Source of the DNA: Leptasterias polaris | Taxonomy: Eukaryota; Echinodermata; Asteroidea; Forcipulatida; Asteriidae | Direction of reading: 5' to 3' | Assembly (NCBI GenBank): GCA_037783415.1 | Contig: JAZGTN010000006.1 | Location: forward strand, 434,001 to 498,000 | DNA length: 64,000 nt | Notes under the pieces: generated by a model | Databases searched by the model: none | The model's input: only the letters and a program-made list of their open reading frames with translations | What the model was told of the DNA's origin: nothing | Program-made: the position numbers and the translations under genes | Part shown: positions 1 to 11,143 of the stretch, piece by piece | Numbering within the stretch: the first letter of the stretch is position 1 | Layout of the letters: each line of letters begins with the position of its first letter

Positions 1-901
1 AATACAATTTTTTTTTTTTTTTTTTTTTTTTTTTGAAAAGTCGAAAATAAAAAAATATATAAAAAAGGATGCGGCCTCAAAAAAGGATGCGGGCGGGGAC
101 GATCAACTGTTGTTTTTTTTTTACTTGGCCTAATGAAAGTGTTTTTATGACTGTTACTGAACTGGTCTTTCAAATATTTACAGCCATCACAAAAACAATC
201 TACATTGTTATAGAAAACCTTCCATTTGTGTAATAACAGTAACTGTTGTAGCATTTAAATATTAAAAAAAAACATTTTCCTACAATGATTTTCCCACCAA
301 AAAAACCTGTCTTGTTACATTTTCCATTGTTAGCAAAAATTAATAACTGAAATCTTCAGAGCAACCGTCCATTTATTTGACCTTGATTTTAAATTTTGTG
401 TAAAAAAAGTCATACTTCTTTTTAATAAAGGTGCTTTTTTGTAGTTTGTGTAAATAATTTGTACAATGCCAGTTTTAAGGGTGAAATAATTTCAATAAAT
501 GAGATGAAATCATTTGTTTAAAAAAATATATTCTGTTTACATTTGATCTTGATATGTTGTCAGTACAAATTGCCCCAGATATGCGACTGTTGCCGTTGTT
601 AGTTTGTACTATCTTGCAAGTGCAGAACAAATTATGGGGTTAAAATAAACAAACATTGTATACACAAGAGTTTGACTCTTGTAACAACACAAAGCATTAA
701 TACACTGACCTTTCAGACAATAATGCCAGCAATGTCAATAGTAGGTCTTTACCAGTATTGGGTATTCTCTTTTGAAAATGGTTCCCAAAGCATTCAAGGA
801 CAGGGCCTAGTTATATAGATCTGTTGAAGCACAAAAGGTAACTAAAACAAAAACCAATTTTGCTAATCAGAATAGCATTATCACACACCAAAATGCCACG
901 T

Positions 902-1275
902 TTAAAGGCACTGTACACGTTTGGTAATTACTCAAAATATTTATTAGCATAAAAACTTACTTGGTATAACGAGCAACGGAGAGCTGTTGATAGTATAAAA
1001 CATTGTGAGAAACGACTCCCTCTGAAGTAACGTAGTTTTTGAGAAAGAGGTAATTTCTCACTAAAATAATAAAAGACTTCTGGCCAGAAGCCTTTTATTC
1101 CTATCTGAAAGCACACTAATTTGTACAACAAGGGTGTTTTTTCTTCATCATTTTCTTGCAACTTCAATGACCAATTGAGCCAAAATTTTCACAGTTTTGT
1201 TATTTTATGCATATGTTGGGATACACCAAGTGAGAATACTGGTCTTTGACAATTACCAAACGTGTTCAGGGACCA
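902..1275 (+). repeat. AGGCACTG MITE, copy 1 (~375 bp)
   Basis: Begins TTTAAAGGCACTGTACACG and is nearly identical over its length to 54361-54737, with a third copy in reverse at 18630-19137. The terminal repeat is (ACTT)TAAAGGCACTG...CAGTGCCTTTA; here the right end is frayed to CAGGGACC. It has no coding capacity: the short frames in it simply repeat in the other copies. Confidence 0.85.
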
Positions 1276-1360
1276 TAATTCTGACTGACTGCTTATTTTT
1301 GCTTAACAGAAAATTGTTAAGCTCTGTAGTCTTCTAAGCAGGTCTATGAGTTAGGCACAG

Positions 1361-1501
1361 GGCCCCTTCATAGCTAAGCACCAGATAATTATGCTTACCA
1401 GAATAAGATTACCAGCCAAAATGAGTCATCCTGCTCATTAATGCTGAGCAAAAAATTGTTAAGCAGTACTTTCTGCTTAAGCAACTTTATGAAATTGGGC
1501 C
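1361..1501. mobile_element. GGCCCAAT MITE (Harbinger-like), copy a
   Basis: 141 bp with terminal inverted repeats GGCCC... and ...ATTGGGCC, flanked on both sides by the 3-bp target repeat CAG (1358-1360 and 1502-1504). Three-base CWG targets are known for PIF/Harbinger elements; assignment to that superfamily is inference. The interior repeats CTTAAGC and TTGTTAAGC. Confidence 0.7.
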
Positions 1502-2288
1502 CAGACGGTGATGTAATTTTCTATATTGTATGATTGCTTTTCTTCCACTCACCAAATGGAGGGCCAAACAAATTAAAAGGATGTACATGTAGCCCAACAA
1601 AGTCAAAGTTTAACACTTCTTGATAATATTGACATGTCAATTGTTTCCTCAAAACTTCAACATTTCTTAGCATTCTATGGCCATCAACAGATAGCAGATC
1701 GATTTGTATTGTATTGTGATCTCACATTTTGATTCACAAGATAAACATTGATTTGTTGCCTTACTTATCATCCTGTCAGATAAAAATCAAAAACAAATCC
1801 GAGCTCATGAACAACAACTGCACTTGCAATCTGCTTTTATGGCATAAAAGGTGATAGTCTCCACTTGGCATGTCAAAACATTACAATACAAACACAACCC
1901 AGTTTTAAAATAATAAAAACATAACACTCTGTTAAGTAAACATATTTTCTTTGAAGAACATTTCTATAGGAAAACATATCCTTGGAACTTCAATAATATT
2001 CCACGGTCTGCCCTCAAGTTTCTCAATAACTAGTGGGATCGGTCGCTTGTCATTTCAATAGTCTGCTAGCTTTTTCCACTGATCCACATTTCATCTTAAA
2101 CAGGGAATGCTTTTCAGCTGATTTCAATTTACTACTTTCTGTTTTAGTGCCACAGACAACTGAAAACACTGTACAAAGTTTTATGTGAGTGCCGGGCAGT
2201 TTTCTTTTCTGTTATTATTATTTTTTTTAATAAAGAGGATTTTTCATGAATTTCTTTACTTCAAACTAGGGAATCTAAAACAAAACAT

Positions 2289-2362
2289 CAGTTGATTGTC
2301 CTGGTTTCTTTCAGATAGAGGAGGACAGTTGATTGTCCTGGTTTCTTTCAGATAGAGGAGGA
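2289..2362. repeat. 37-bp direct tandem duplication
   Basis: Two perfect copies of a 37-bp unit beginning CAGTTGATTGTCCTGG, at 2289-2325 and 2326-2362. Confidence 0.95.
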
Positions 2363-2945
2363 TGAGGGCCTTTTTATTTATATTAATTTTCTTCTGAAGT
2401 AGGAAAGAGCCAGACTAAAGATTTGCTGACTTTGCATAAAGATGAAGACAAAAAGCACATCCAAACTTCTGTCTTTTGGGGAACAAAAAAAAGTAATACA
2501 TATTTTAAAAGGATACAGCTTTTTTTAAACTTGGCCTAAAGATAATTATAGATTGCAATCCTAGAACTAAAATGAGTGATAGATTCCATTGGATCTCATC
2601 AGAGTGAGGCTAAAACGCAGGTATAAAAGTTGAGATGTGACCATAACTGAACATAGCTTCAAGTATACTTTATTCTCCAAACAAAGTGGTTTCAGACAAA
2701 ATAAACAGTGTATATGATTATAAATGTACAGCTGAAAAGAATTGCAATGTACAATCCTAATGGTATTTACACAGTAAAACAATTTCCTCCATGTAACCTG
2801 ACAAGAATATCTAGTCATCGAAAAAAGACTTTGTTTAATTTTAATGTTGGCAGACACCTTAAGTTAAATGTGTATTAAATCATTGGTTTGGGAAGGTTAA
2901 ATGCCAAAATGGGGCATGCAAGATTTTTTATGGTGATGATGTCAG

Positions 2946-3140
2946 GACCCAATTTCGTGAAGCTTGTTAAGCACAAACAAATTGCTTAGCATGGAAAAAT
3001 CTAGCTTATTAACAGAAACAGGTTACCAGCCAAACTACAATGTAATGTATATTGTTTGTGACCGGTTTCCAGCTAATTTAGACTCAGCAGAAACATTTGC
3101 CAAGCATAATTTCTCCGGAACAGCTTTATGAACTTGGGCC
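2946..3140. mobile_element. GGCCCAAT MITE, copy b
   Basis: 195 bp between GGACCCAATTTCGTGAAGC (2945 on) and ACTTGGGCC. The left flank is CAG and the right is CAA, so the target repeat is slightly decayed. The interior shares ACCAGCCAAACTAC with the copies near 41.6-41.9 kb. Confidence 0.75.
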
Positions 3141-3711
3141 CAATTGAATGGGGTCAATGGTATACATCATTGTGTTTTTGATAAGTAAAACAAAAATTTT
3201 GAAATTGTACAAACTGAATGACAAAAACATTTCTTCTACATGGCAGAGGTAGACATTTCTCAGAATTATTAGTAATGGTATTGATAACAAAATTCTGGTT
3301 AATGATATTTTTGTTAATGACTAATATTCATGTGTCCTTCCTACATCCAAACACCCAAACATACATTTAAAAAATCAAGTAAAAGCCTGAATAGTTTAAA
3401 TACCCATTTTCTTTCTCAAAATGTAAAAAGGACCTTAAAAACAAGTTTATTAAAAATATTCTATGGCATACTTCTTGAAAACAGTATTATCTCTTCACTC
3501 TAAAGGCAATGTAAACAGAGGCAATTTACAGGTAACTGGTTCTAAGCAATCTCCAACAAGAACAGTTTAAACATTTAAACTTTCAGATAATTAGAGGTGG
3601 TGAGACCTTGTTGTTGGAAACAAATAATATCTCTTGATTGACAAGTTCTTAGGCCTACTGTTACTTCTAAATTCTGCCGCAGCTTATACGCCAAAGTTTA
3701 CAGTATGTTAA

Positions 3712-4018
3712 CCCTTTAAAGACCAAAGCAGCCGGAATCGGCCAAAATGCCCAAAGCGACCATAATGGCTTCATGATCTGATCTCTGCCTCCACTCAACC
3801 AAAAAGGTTAAAGTAAAGGTCATGACCTGAATTGACATTTTCCAGTGTTTTCGTGTTAACATAGTATATGTGTTTCTTCAAGAAAAAAGAAAGATCTGTT
3901 AAATATTCTTTGTTTTCAGACAATTTTACACACACAAAAATGCTTCAAAACATCAACAATAAAACCATGCCTGGGCATAATGGTGATGATTATACAGAAA
4001 TGAATGGTCTCTAAAGGG
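3712..4018. mobile_element. piggyBac-type MITE with TTAA target repeats
   Basis: 307 bp between TTAA at 3708-3711 and TTAA at 4019-4022, with termini CCCTTTAAAGACC and GGTCTCTAAAGGG. TTAA targets and CCC termini are the known signature of piggyBac elements. It has no transposase, so it is non-autonomous. A diverged relative is at 15061-15300. Confidence 0.8.
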
Positions 4019-4939
4019 TTAAGTACAGCTGTATTGTTTTTAAGAAATACATCATAACACTACAATTTCTTTTATTCTTATAAAACATAAACTTGATTGT
4101 TGGAAATTCCCACGAGTTAATTCTTTATATATTTCTAAATGACATAAAATTGAGCAAAACCAAAAAAAAAACTTTGAAAGATTGCATTTAATCTGGTTGT
4201 TTCTAATTACCTATATTTTGTGAAAGGCTTCTCTTTGGGCAAAAAAGAACATATTTGAAAATTCCTTGTATACAAGAAATGCAAGCAATATTGAAATCTA
4301 ATGAAGTTTTAAGTTAAGCTGGTTTACAAAAAAACAAAAGAGTTCATCTTAAAATAGCAAAGTAACTTTCAAATAAGCTCATGCGTGTTTGTGCATTTTA
4401 TTATGGCTGATTGACAAAATGTAAGTAAAAATTGTTACAGAATCATATTAAAATGGAAGACTAAGAGCACCGACATTATTTTGAGATGAACCTACTCTGA
4501 ATAAAAAAGAAGTAAAAAGTGGGGAGCTAAAACTTTGTTGGACATAAACCCCAAAACCTGTCTTGACCAGAAGGCTTCCCAATTGGCAAGCTATATGAAG
4601 ACTTTCTCTGAGCACGGTGAAAAATAAGTTTAAAACCTGGCAATTCTATTCCTTGCTTACTCTTGAGGTACCATTTTCCTGTTGGTAAATTATTACATGA
4701 ACCCACATCTGCTGCATGCCCAAAGTTTTGGCTACTTTCGGCTTCAAAGCTGGCATATGTAGGCCTATGTGTTGTAATTCTACCCCAAGTCACATAAATT
4801 TCATTATTTAAAGGCTTTCATTCTTATGGCAGAAACTTTGAATTCTGAGAAGGCCTGGAGTCTTTGAAGAACATTATGGCAATTTCAACTATTTTTAACT
4901 TTCCTAACATAAAACCTAATACAAAATCTAGCTCAATGT

Positions 4940-5135
4940 AATTCCTATGGGGTTCTGGTAATGTTGGAGCCAGTCTGTGGAATGACTTCACAACTTATGA
5001 ACAGGATAGAGGACACAAGCATGCTCCAGCAAAGTACTGTAACTTCAAAAATCGCCTGCAGCATTTGACCTACATTGCAGTCCCTCTCAGCCCCCCAAAA
5101 AGGGTCAGAGAACAACAGGTCATGTCCTAGTTGTC
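4940..5135 (+). pseudogene. Possible coding fossil of unknown origin
   Basis: One frame reads GASLWNDFTTYEQDRGHKH and onward for about 60 codons to a stop near 5131. The GASLWN start faintly resembles the ARLWNSLP end of LINE polymerases, but the rest does not. I do not recognise it. Confidence 0.2.
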
Positions 5136-5224
5136 TATGTTAATATAGAAACACTGCAAGAAAGAATGCATTGCAAAGTCTGCAAAGACTGACTGAATAA
5201 ACATGTGGCAGAAAAAGTCCTATC

Positions 5225-5315
5225 TTCATAATTTTTTCCCCATTTTCAAAAGGACTCTATCCATTGGAAAATGAGCACATCACAAAACTGAATTTTAGAG
5301 CCCCTCTTTAAGATA
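5225..5315. repeat. Fragment of the AAAATGGGnnGATGACAAAATTG foldback family
   Basis: Resembles the right arm of the foldback element at 60077-60440 (CCCATTTTCAAAAGGACTCT, then TTGGAAAATGAGCACATC). Only one arm is visible. Confidence 0.5.
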
Positions 5316-5512
5316 ACATATTCACAATGCTTATCATTTTTCTGCAAACAGGCAGTAAGAAACACATCTCTTGTTTGACACCAAAATATATTTTCATCGG
5401 CAGATTCTTGAAAAGGGGACACAAAGTAAACGAAGGCAGTAGTTCAGTTCAAATCTCTCTTGTGAAAATGTTCAAAAGACTGTCAAACAACTCGCACTAT
5501 AACGTGCAGGTT

Positions 5513-5664
5513 TGGAATTTCATCTTTGAGAGGGCAAGGCCATTTTCATTTTGCAAAGGGCACTTCCATTGGAAAATCTTAAAGTCTATGGGAAATTTTC
5601 AAAGGGGCACCAAGGCCAAGACCAGGGCAACTGAGGCCATGGTCTCCATGTAATTCCAGGCCTG
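5513..5664 (+). repeat. ~160-bp interspersed repeat (AATTTCATCTTTGAGAGGGC family), copy 1
   Basis: Runs from GGAATTTCATCTTTGAGAGG to TTCCAGGCCTGCG. Five copies occur in the window: here, 13243-13425, 54790-54943, 58046-58200 and 62282-62450, in both orientations. The ends (GGAATT...AATTCC) are loosely complementary, so it may be a foldback MITE. Confidence 0.7.
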
Positions 5665-6343
5665 CGTTGTTTTTCCTGTGTGGCTATTACAATCTTGGTT
5701 TTTATAACAATAACAAAACTAATAACATTGCAAATTGAAAGGTCAATTACAGGTCAATTCATCAAACCCTCAGAAACCATCCCATAATCCCCATGTCTTT
5801 TGCATCTCTATCTCCCGAAAGAAAATGAAGTGATGCATCCCATTTGGAAAATACGTAAATTTATACAATTGTTAAAATGTCAAATATATGCTGCTTGCTC
5901 ATTTTGTGCTGTTCTTTTAATCAATGTTTTGCTGCTTTGGAAAAGCTTCCATATTCCATGTTCTGAATTTGGAATGTTACCGCTTTTTTTTAGTTTTCTT
6001 TTCTTTTGTTTTGTTCGCTTCACTTTTCTGCAACCCAGCAGTTTCCTGGGCCGACTAAATTGGCCAAACTTTCGGAGAGTGTGTATAGACCATGTAATTT
6101 GTATGTATACTGTTATATTGAATACAAGTTGTAAAAATGCACCATCATCTGCGATTAAAAGATGTAAAATGTACATCATCTAAGAAAAATTACACACTCC
6201 TTTTGTTATTTACCTTCATCAAGACATCTAACCAATATACCCTAATTCTTTCTCTAAAAAACCCAAACCCAAATCACCCAAGAATGAAGTGCCAATCAAA
6301 CCCACAATTACCTGCATAATAGTGCAGACATCCTCCACATTAA

Positions 6344-7120
6344 CCCTTTCAATGTCATTGTCGAGTTTACTCGACCACACGCAGTGTAATGCTTTGTTAC
6401 CATTGTCGAGTTTACTCGACATTAAAAGCCGCGGTATTTGGGGGGAAAAAACGCGGTGTTTGGGAGCCTGTATTTATTTTATTTAGCGCCCTCTGCTGTT
6501 GAACCTTATATGGACTGGTAGCTTGTTTACCATGCTTTACAATGGTGTGTGTTGTATAGAAGGTCGCCATTACGATTTTCCGAGAATAACAACATTGCAT
6601 GCAACAGTACGTCCAGATTTCACGCTTCCGTTTTCCCGGCAAATAATCACCAGCATAGCTGTTCGTTACCCAGAGGTTTTGGTTGAAATATTTGTCAGTA
6701 GAAACTCTGAATTGGAATTAGAAATATCTGAAGAAGAACCTAGTGAATATTCGGATGAAACTCGTGATGTTTCGTTGCAAGGCACGTCCGATGTTGACAG
6801 CAATCCTTACGATATACCGGTAGCTGGACCGAGCACTTCAACGCCGTGGTCTTGGACGTGGGCTCGGCGGGCCTCGACCCATTCGTGCCGACTGAGGTGG
6901 CAAAGGACATGAAGATAATATAAATTGGACATCATATGAAAGGTCATTTCATAAGCTACAAATTGTATGTACAAAGTTTTTCCACTAAAGTATGTCTTCA
7001 CAAAGAAAATAAAGATTCGAAAAAGTGAACACCACTGCTGAACATTGTACGTTGCTTTTTGTGTGAAAAAATGCGGTACACAGCAGCGTGACCCCTATAA
7101 AAAATGCGGTATTGAAAGGG
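6344..7120 (+). mobile_element. piggyBac-type element, 777 bp, internally deleted
   Basis: Flanked by TTAA (6340-6343) and TTAA (7121-7124), with perfect terminal repeats CCCTTTCAAT / ATTGAAAGGG. Two copies of the 16-bp palindrome GTCGAGTTTACTCGAC lie near the left end (6360-6375 and 6405-6420). The interior has an acidic fossil frame (see 6499-6912). Termini and targets fit piggyBac; the size is far too small for an active transposase gene. Confidence 0.85.
6499..6912 (+). pseudogene. Remnant ORF inside the piggyBac-type element
   Basis: A 137-codon frame with an acidic stretch (ELELEISEEEPSEYSDETRD) and SNPYDIPVAGPSTSTPW. Many piggyBac transposases begin with an acidic low-complexity region, so this may be the truncated N-terminus. 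No DDD catalytic domain is present. The codon reading near the end (RRASTHSCRLRW) looks out of frame. Confidence 0.45.
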
Positions 7121-7652
7121 TTAATGAAGAGATCGCTCGCACATTTTGCACAAAACTTGCTCGATACCAAAAATAATTTTCCCTTCATCAGTCAAGGCCA
7201 TACTACTGACCAATCGTAACAGTGGCAGTTGTTTCAACAAATATCATTGAAACTTCTCAAACAATAACTCCCACTGTTTAATGAATGTACCCATCATATC
7301 ATAGACTTTGACCAGCCATCTTGCTTTTCAACCACACAAATGCACATAACCAAAGTGAGATTTGGGGGAAATAAATAGACTGGTTCCGTTAAGCTCTTAC
7401 AATCCTGATACGATATACGGGAAACTAAACAAAAATGGCAATGGTATTACAAAGATCTGTTAGTATAAACTAAGGCAGTGTACCAATTTGGCGGCTAAGG
7501 TTACGGCTAGATCTCCGTGTCATCATGCAATGAGGTATAGGACCTCCCTAGCAACAGTCATACCCATAGCCGTAGCCGCCAATACAAACACGGTCTGAGA
7601 ACTGTCCTTTGCACTCTACTGCGGGCTCACACTAACAACTTCTGAATAAAAA

Positions 7653-8060
7653 ATATATATAAAAGTATCAAAAGACAGTTCTTGTATAATATTCCTTGTC
7701 TTGAATTACTGGTACCTTGCCAGCCCTTAGATTATTACAAGATTTTCTTCAGTATAGCGATGGGAAGATCCATTGTTTCATCGCTAATGAGCACAATGTC
7801 AAAATTGTCTTTGTACATCTCCAGGTTCTGTTCAATCTGCATGAAGAAATGGAAAATAAAAAATGTTAGAAATCAACGGAAATGTAGACATGAACAGCTC
7901 TTAAAAAGCATAAGGAGCAAATCCAAAATAAAAAACCTATTTATATGAAAGTATCAAAAGACAATTTGTGTATCATATTTCTCGTCTTAAACTTCTGGTA
8001 ATTTCCCAACCCATGATGAAGTTTAAAGTTTATTACAAGATTTTCTTCAAAGGGGCAAAT
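7653..8060 (-). repeat. Duplicated 3' end of the nucleotidase terminal exon
   Basis: 7653-7758 and 7930-8054 are diverged direct repeats sharing AAGTATCAAAAGACA and TTATTACAAGATTTTCTTCA. The second copy keeps the equivalent of the last codons and stop (AAAATCTTGTAATAA on the minus strand), but it lies in the intron upstream of the real terminal exon and has no matching coding sequence before it. Confidence 0.75.
7735..7836 (-). CDS. NT5C3: NT5C3 exon 7 (terminal coding exon)
   Basis: 33 codons plus a TAA stop at 7737-7735, after a TTCATGCAG acceptor. It reads IEQNLEMYKDNFDIVLISDE and ends AILKKIL, as the family usually does. A diverged copy of its last codons and the adjoining 3' untranslated DNA lies at 7930-8060 in the preceding intron. 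Confidence 0.93.
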   Translation of the reverse strand: MEQNLEMYKDNFDIVLISDETMDLPIAILKKIL

Positions 8061-11000
8061 TTTGAGAGATTTGAAGGCAGTTTGCCCCTTTAATGCTTCT
8101 GCTGGATCTTACTTGAGGTTCGTTTCACTCAAGTTAATTGGACTTCAAATTTTCCAGCAAAACCACCCATTCTCAACATTGGGTCATGCATACTAATGTT
8201 ATTGAGTACAAACATTAGTGCATAGCAGACGTAACTGTGACATCACTTGTCCCTTTCATGGGCCCGTGTCCTCCTTCAGGAGTTATGTATTTCATTGTTT
8301 TTCCAGTTGCAATGCCCAGAACATCCTTATCTTAGTACAAACATTATTTTGTGTAATGTGGTAAACATTGCATTTTTCACTCCAGTGATTTAGAAAGGTT
8401 TGCACATTTAGCTAAAATATTTTGGTTTGGGCTGACATCAAAACAATTTGACAGTGACACAAACTTCAAACATTTACTTATGACCGACTTACGTGATCAT
8501 TTAAGAATCCTATCGTCAGAGTGTTCTGTGTGTAGGGCATCCCATCCACCATGCTGAGATCACCCAGAGTGTCTCCTAGTAGTATGATGTTATCGCGCTT
8601 TCTGTGTCTCTCAAAGTATTCCGGGTGATGCACCGCAGCTTCGTGCTTGTTGTATGTGTGAATCAACTCCCCTTTAAACCCTACTAGTTTATCCTGAATC
8701 ACAGTAGAAAGGGAAATAACAAGTTATTTCCAAGGGACTTCTGATCGCATGATCAGACATGAAAAATGTATTTATTTAATGCAAACTTGAACAAGGATTA
8801 TGTTTTGTTGTCAAAGAGATTAATAAGTGTAACTGCCAAATGTCATGGCTGAGCGAATCAGAGCACCAACTCAAGTTCTGGTATTTTTGTTCAACAGGGT
8901 GTGGGTTTGAGTCCCGGTCGTGACACTCGTGTCCTTAAGCAAGACACTTAACCACTATTGCTCTGCCTTCGGATGGGACGTAATGCCGTTGGTCCCGTGT
9001 GTTGTGTAATGCACATAAAAGAACCCAGTGCACTTAAAGTAAAGAGGAGTCTGCCCCGGTGTTCTTGGTTTGATTGGCTGCATCACAGCACCTTGTAAAC
9101 CATTACATGGTGCTATGTAAAGGAATTGGTCTCATACTTCATAGCTACACATACCTTGAAGGAAAATACTGACTGTTGAAGCGCCTTGAGGGTCACTGAG
9201 TGACATATATGAGAGCTATACATGTATAAGAAGCCACTACTATTATATTATTATTAAGATGATTTGTCATCATGTAAGTTATAAGTCACTGTATTATAAG
9301 TAATGTATTGTACTTGCTAAAAATGTCTATTTTTCTATCTTTATTTTTTTTTTTCGGGGGGGGGGGGGGGGGGACTGCCTGTTTCGTTGAGGTCTGGGGT
9401 GGCCGAGCTTTCCTTTAATGGGTGGTCAATTTTTAGGTGTTCGTGCAACATGTGCACGAACACCTATTGTTTTTGTTCTGTTTTTTTTTTCTTCTTCAGA
9501 ATCTTCTTCTTCCACGCAACTCTTCTCTATCATTTAACTCAAAAAAGAAACTTAGTTGAACCTTGAAACTTGGCAGATACTTGTAACTCAACATGAGGAC
9601 GGCACTTGAACAATTTCGTCATGATGACGTCATCAGGTGTCGAATTACAAGGTTTTTCAAGTTGAAAAATGACCATTTGCTTTTTGCTGTATCTCAACGA
9701 ATATGAAAGCTATGATGTTCATACTTGGGCATCGCATAGATCAAGACTTAGGCAACATTTAAAAAGTTAATGCCAAAATCGTACGACCTTAACTTCCGGG
9801 TCGTTACCCTGGGTCGAAGTTCGCCTTCGGGTTTTTTCCTTCAAAAAACAACTTTCGAGCTTATCTACGCAATAACTCAAGATTGAGATTGAATTGAACA
9901 TTGAAACTCATCAGATAGCTGGACCTTGATATCAAGATGACACACACTTGATGATGTCGGGTATCAAATTACATTAAATTTAATTTTAATACTTGAAAAA
10001 ATCATAACTCATCAACCACTGAATGGATTTGTACAATCTACACATCATCGGATAGGTCGTTAAGAGTTTGACAAATGCTACACAGAACCTTTACAACATT
10101 TGAACTGACTTCCGGAAGTTGAAACTTTCAAAATATCTTATCATATTCATATCATTTAAACTACTAATCATTTCAGCATAATTTTTGTATCAGGGTGTAG
10201 ACCGTTAAGCCTGCTCAAACTTTTGCACAGACATAACAGCATGTTTACATTTACATCTGGTCGAAAAAGGACGAAAACACGCACCCATCAGTTGACCTGC
10301 ATTGACGAAGCACGATAGCCTATTATTGTGTAAAAAACCTTACCCTGGCCACTCAAACTTTAAATTATGTTACTCAAGCGTATTCTCTTAGAAGTCGGAA
10401 GTTGCTTTTTAATGTTTTAAATATCATAAATCCTGAACCACTTATTAGATTTTTATTTTCTATACGTCAACAGAAAGGAAATCGGAGACTTCACCAGCGC
10501 AACCAAGTGTGACCTCTATTGATTCTGACATCCGGTTCATACCGGAAGTTAAAATTTATTATTTGAAAAAATCATAACTTCTGAACCACACATTGAATTT
10601 TTATCAATCTATACATCATCTAAAAGGTCTTCATAAAATAATCAACATGTGACCCTATTTGACCTCGACTTCCGGTCCAAACAGGAAGTTCATGTTTAAT
10701 TTTTGAAAAGTTCATAACTCCTGAACCAGGAATTGGATTGATAAGGTATAATGACGTTACCTATTCATTCAATCACTCACCACGAACACCTTGTTTTTGT
10801 AGTAAACAAAAACTGAATCTCTAGTGTTTGTTTTTTTGTTTGTTTTTTTTTACTTTTTTGCAGTAAAATTTTGTAATTTTTATATGTATGTATACTAAAA
10901 ATATCTATTTCTATATTTATATATTTTTGTTCCTTGTGCAATTGTAGCCAGTGGCATCGGAGTTGAAGGCTTTCGAGTAACAGTTGTTTAGTTAACTTTT

Positions 11001-11080
11001 TTAATTCCAGGCATGTGCCATTGGCTTTTTGTATTGTTTTGTTCTTTCTGTATTTGTTTGTACTTTTGATATGCCGAATA

Positions 11081-11143
<63 letters not shown>

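Larger units (their letters stand above)
1..7734. other. Region beyond the nucleotidase 3' end; repeats, no recognisable gene
   Basis: It includes whatever 3' untranslated region the minus-strand nucleotidase has. Several TTTATT motifs (AATAAA on the minus strand, for example near 2668 and 371) could be poly(A) signals, but none is decisive. The rest is AT-rich unique-looking DNA plus MITEs and a piggyBac-type element, listed separately. The sequence opens with a run of about 24 T. Short frames here match no family I know. Confidence 0.5.

Noticed and set aside
928..1167. 79-codon frame on the minus strand, with a near-identical frame at 54403-54609
   Set aside because: Both lie inside copies of the same MITE, so their similarity reflects the repeat, not protein constraint.
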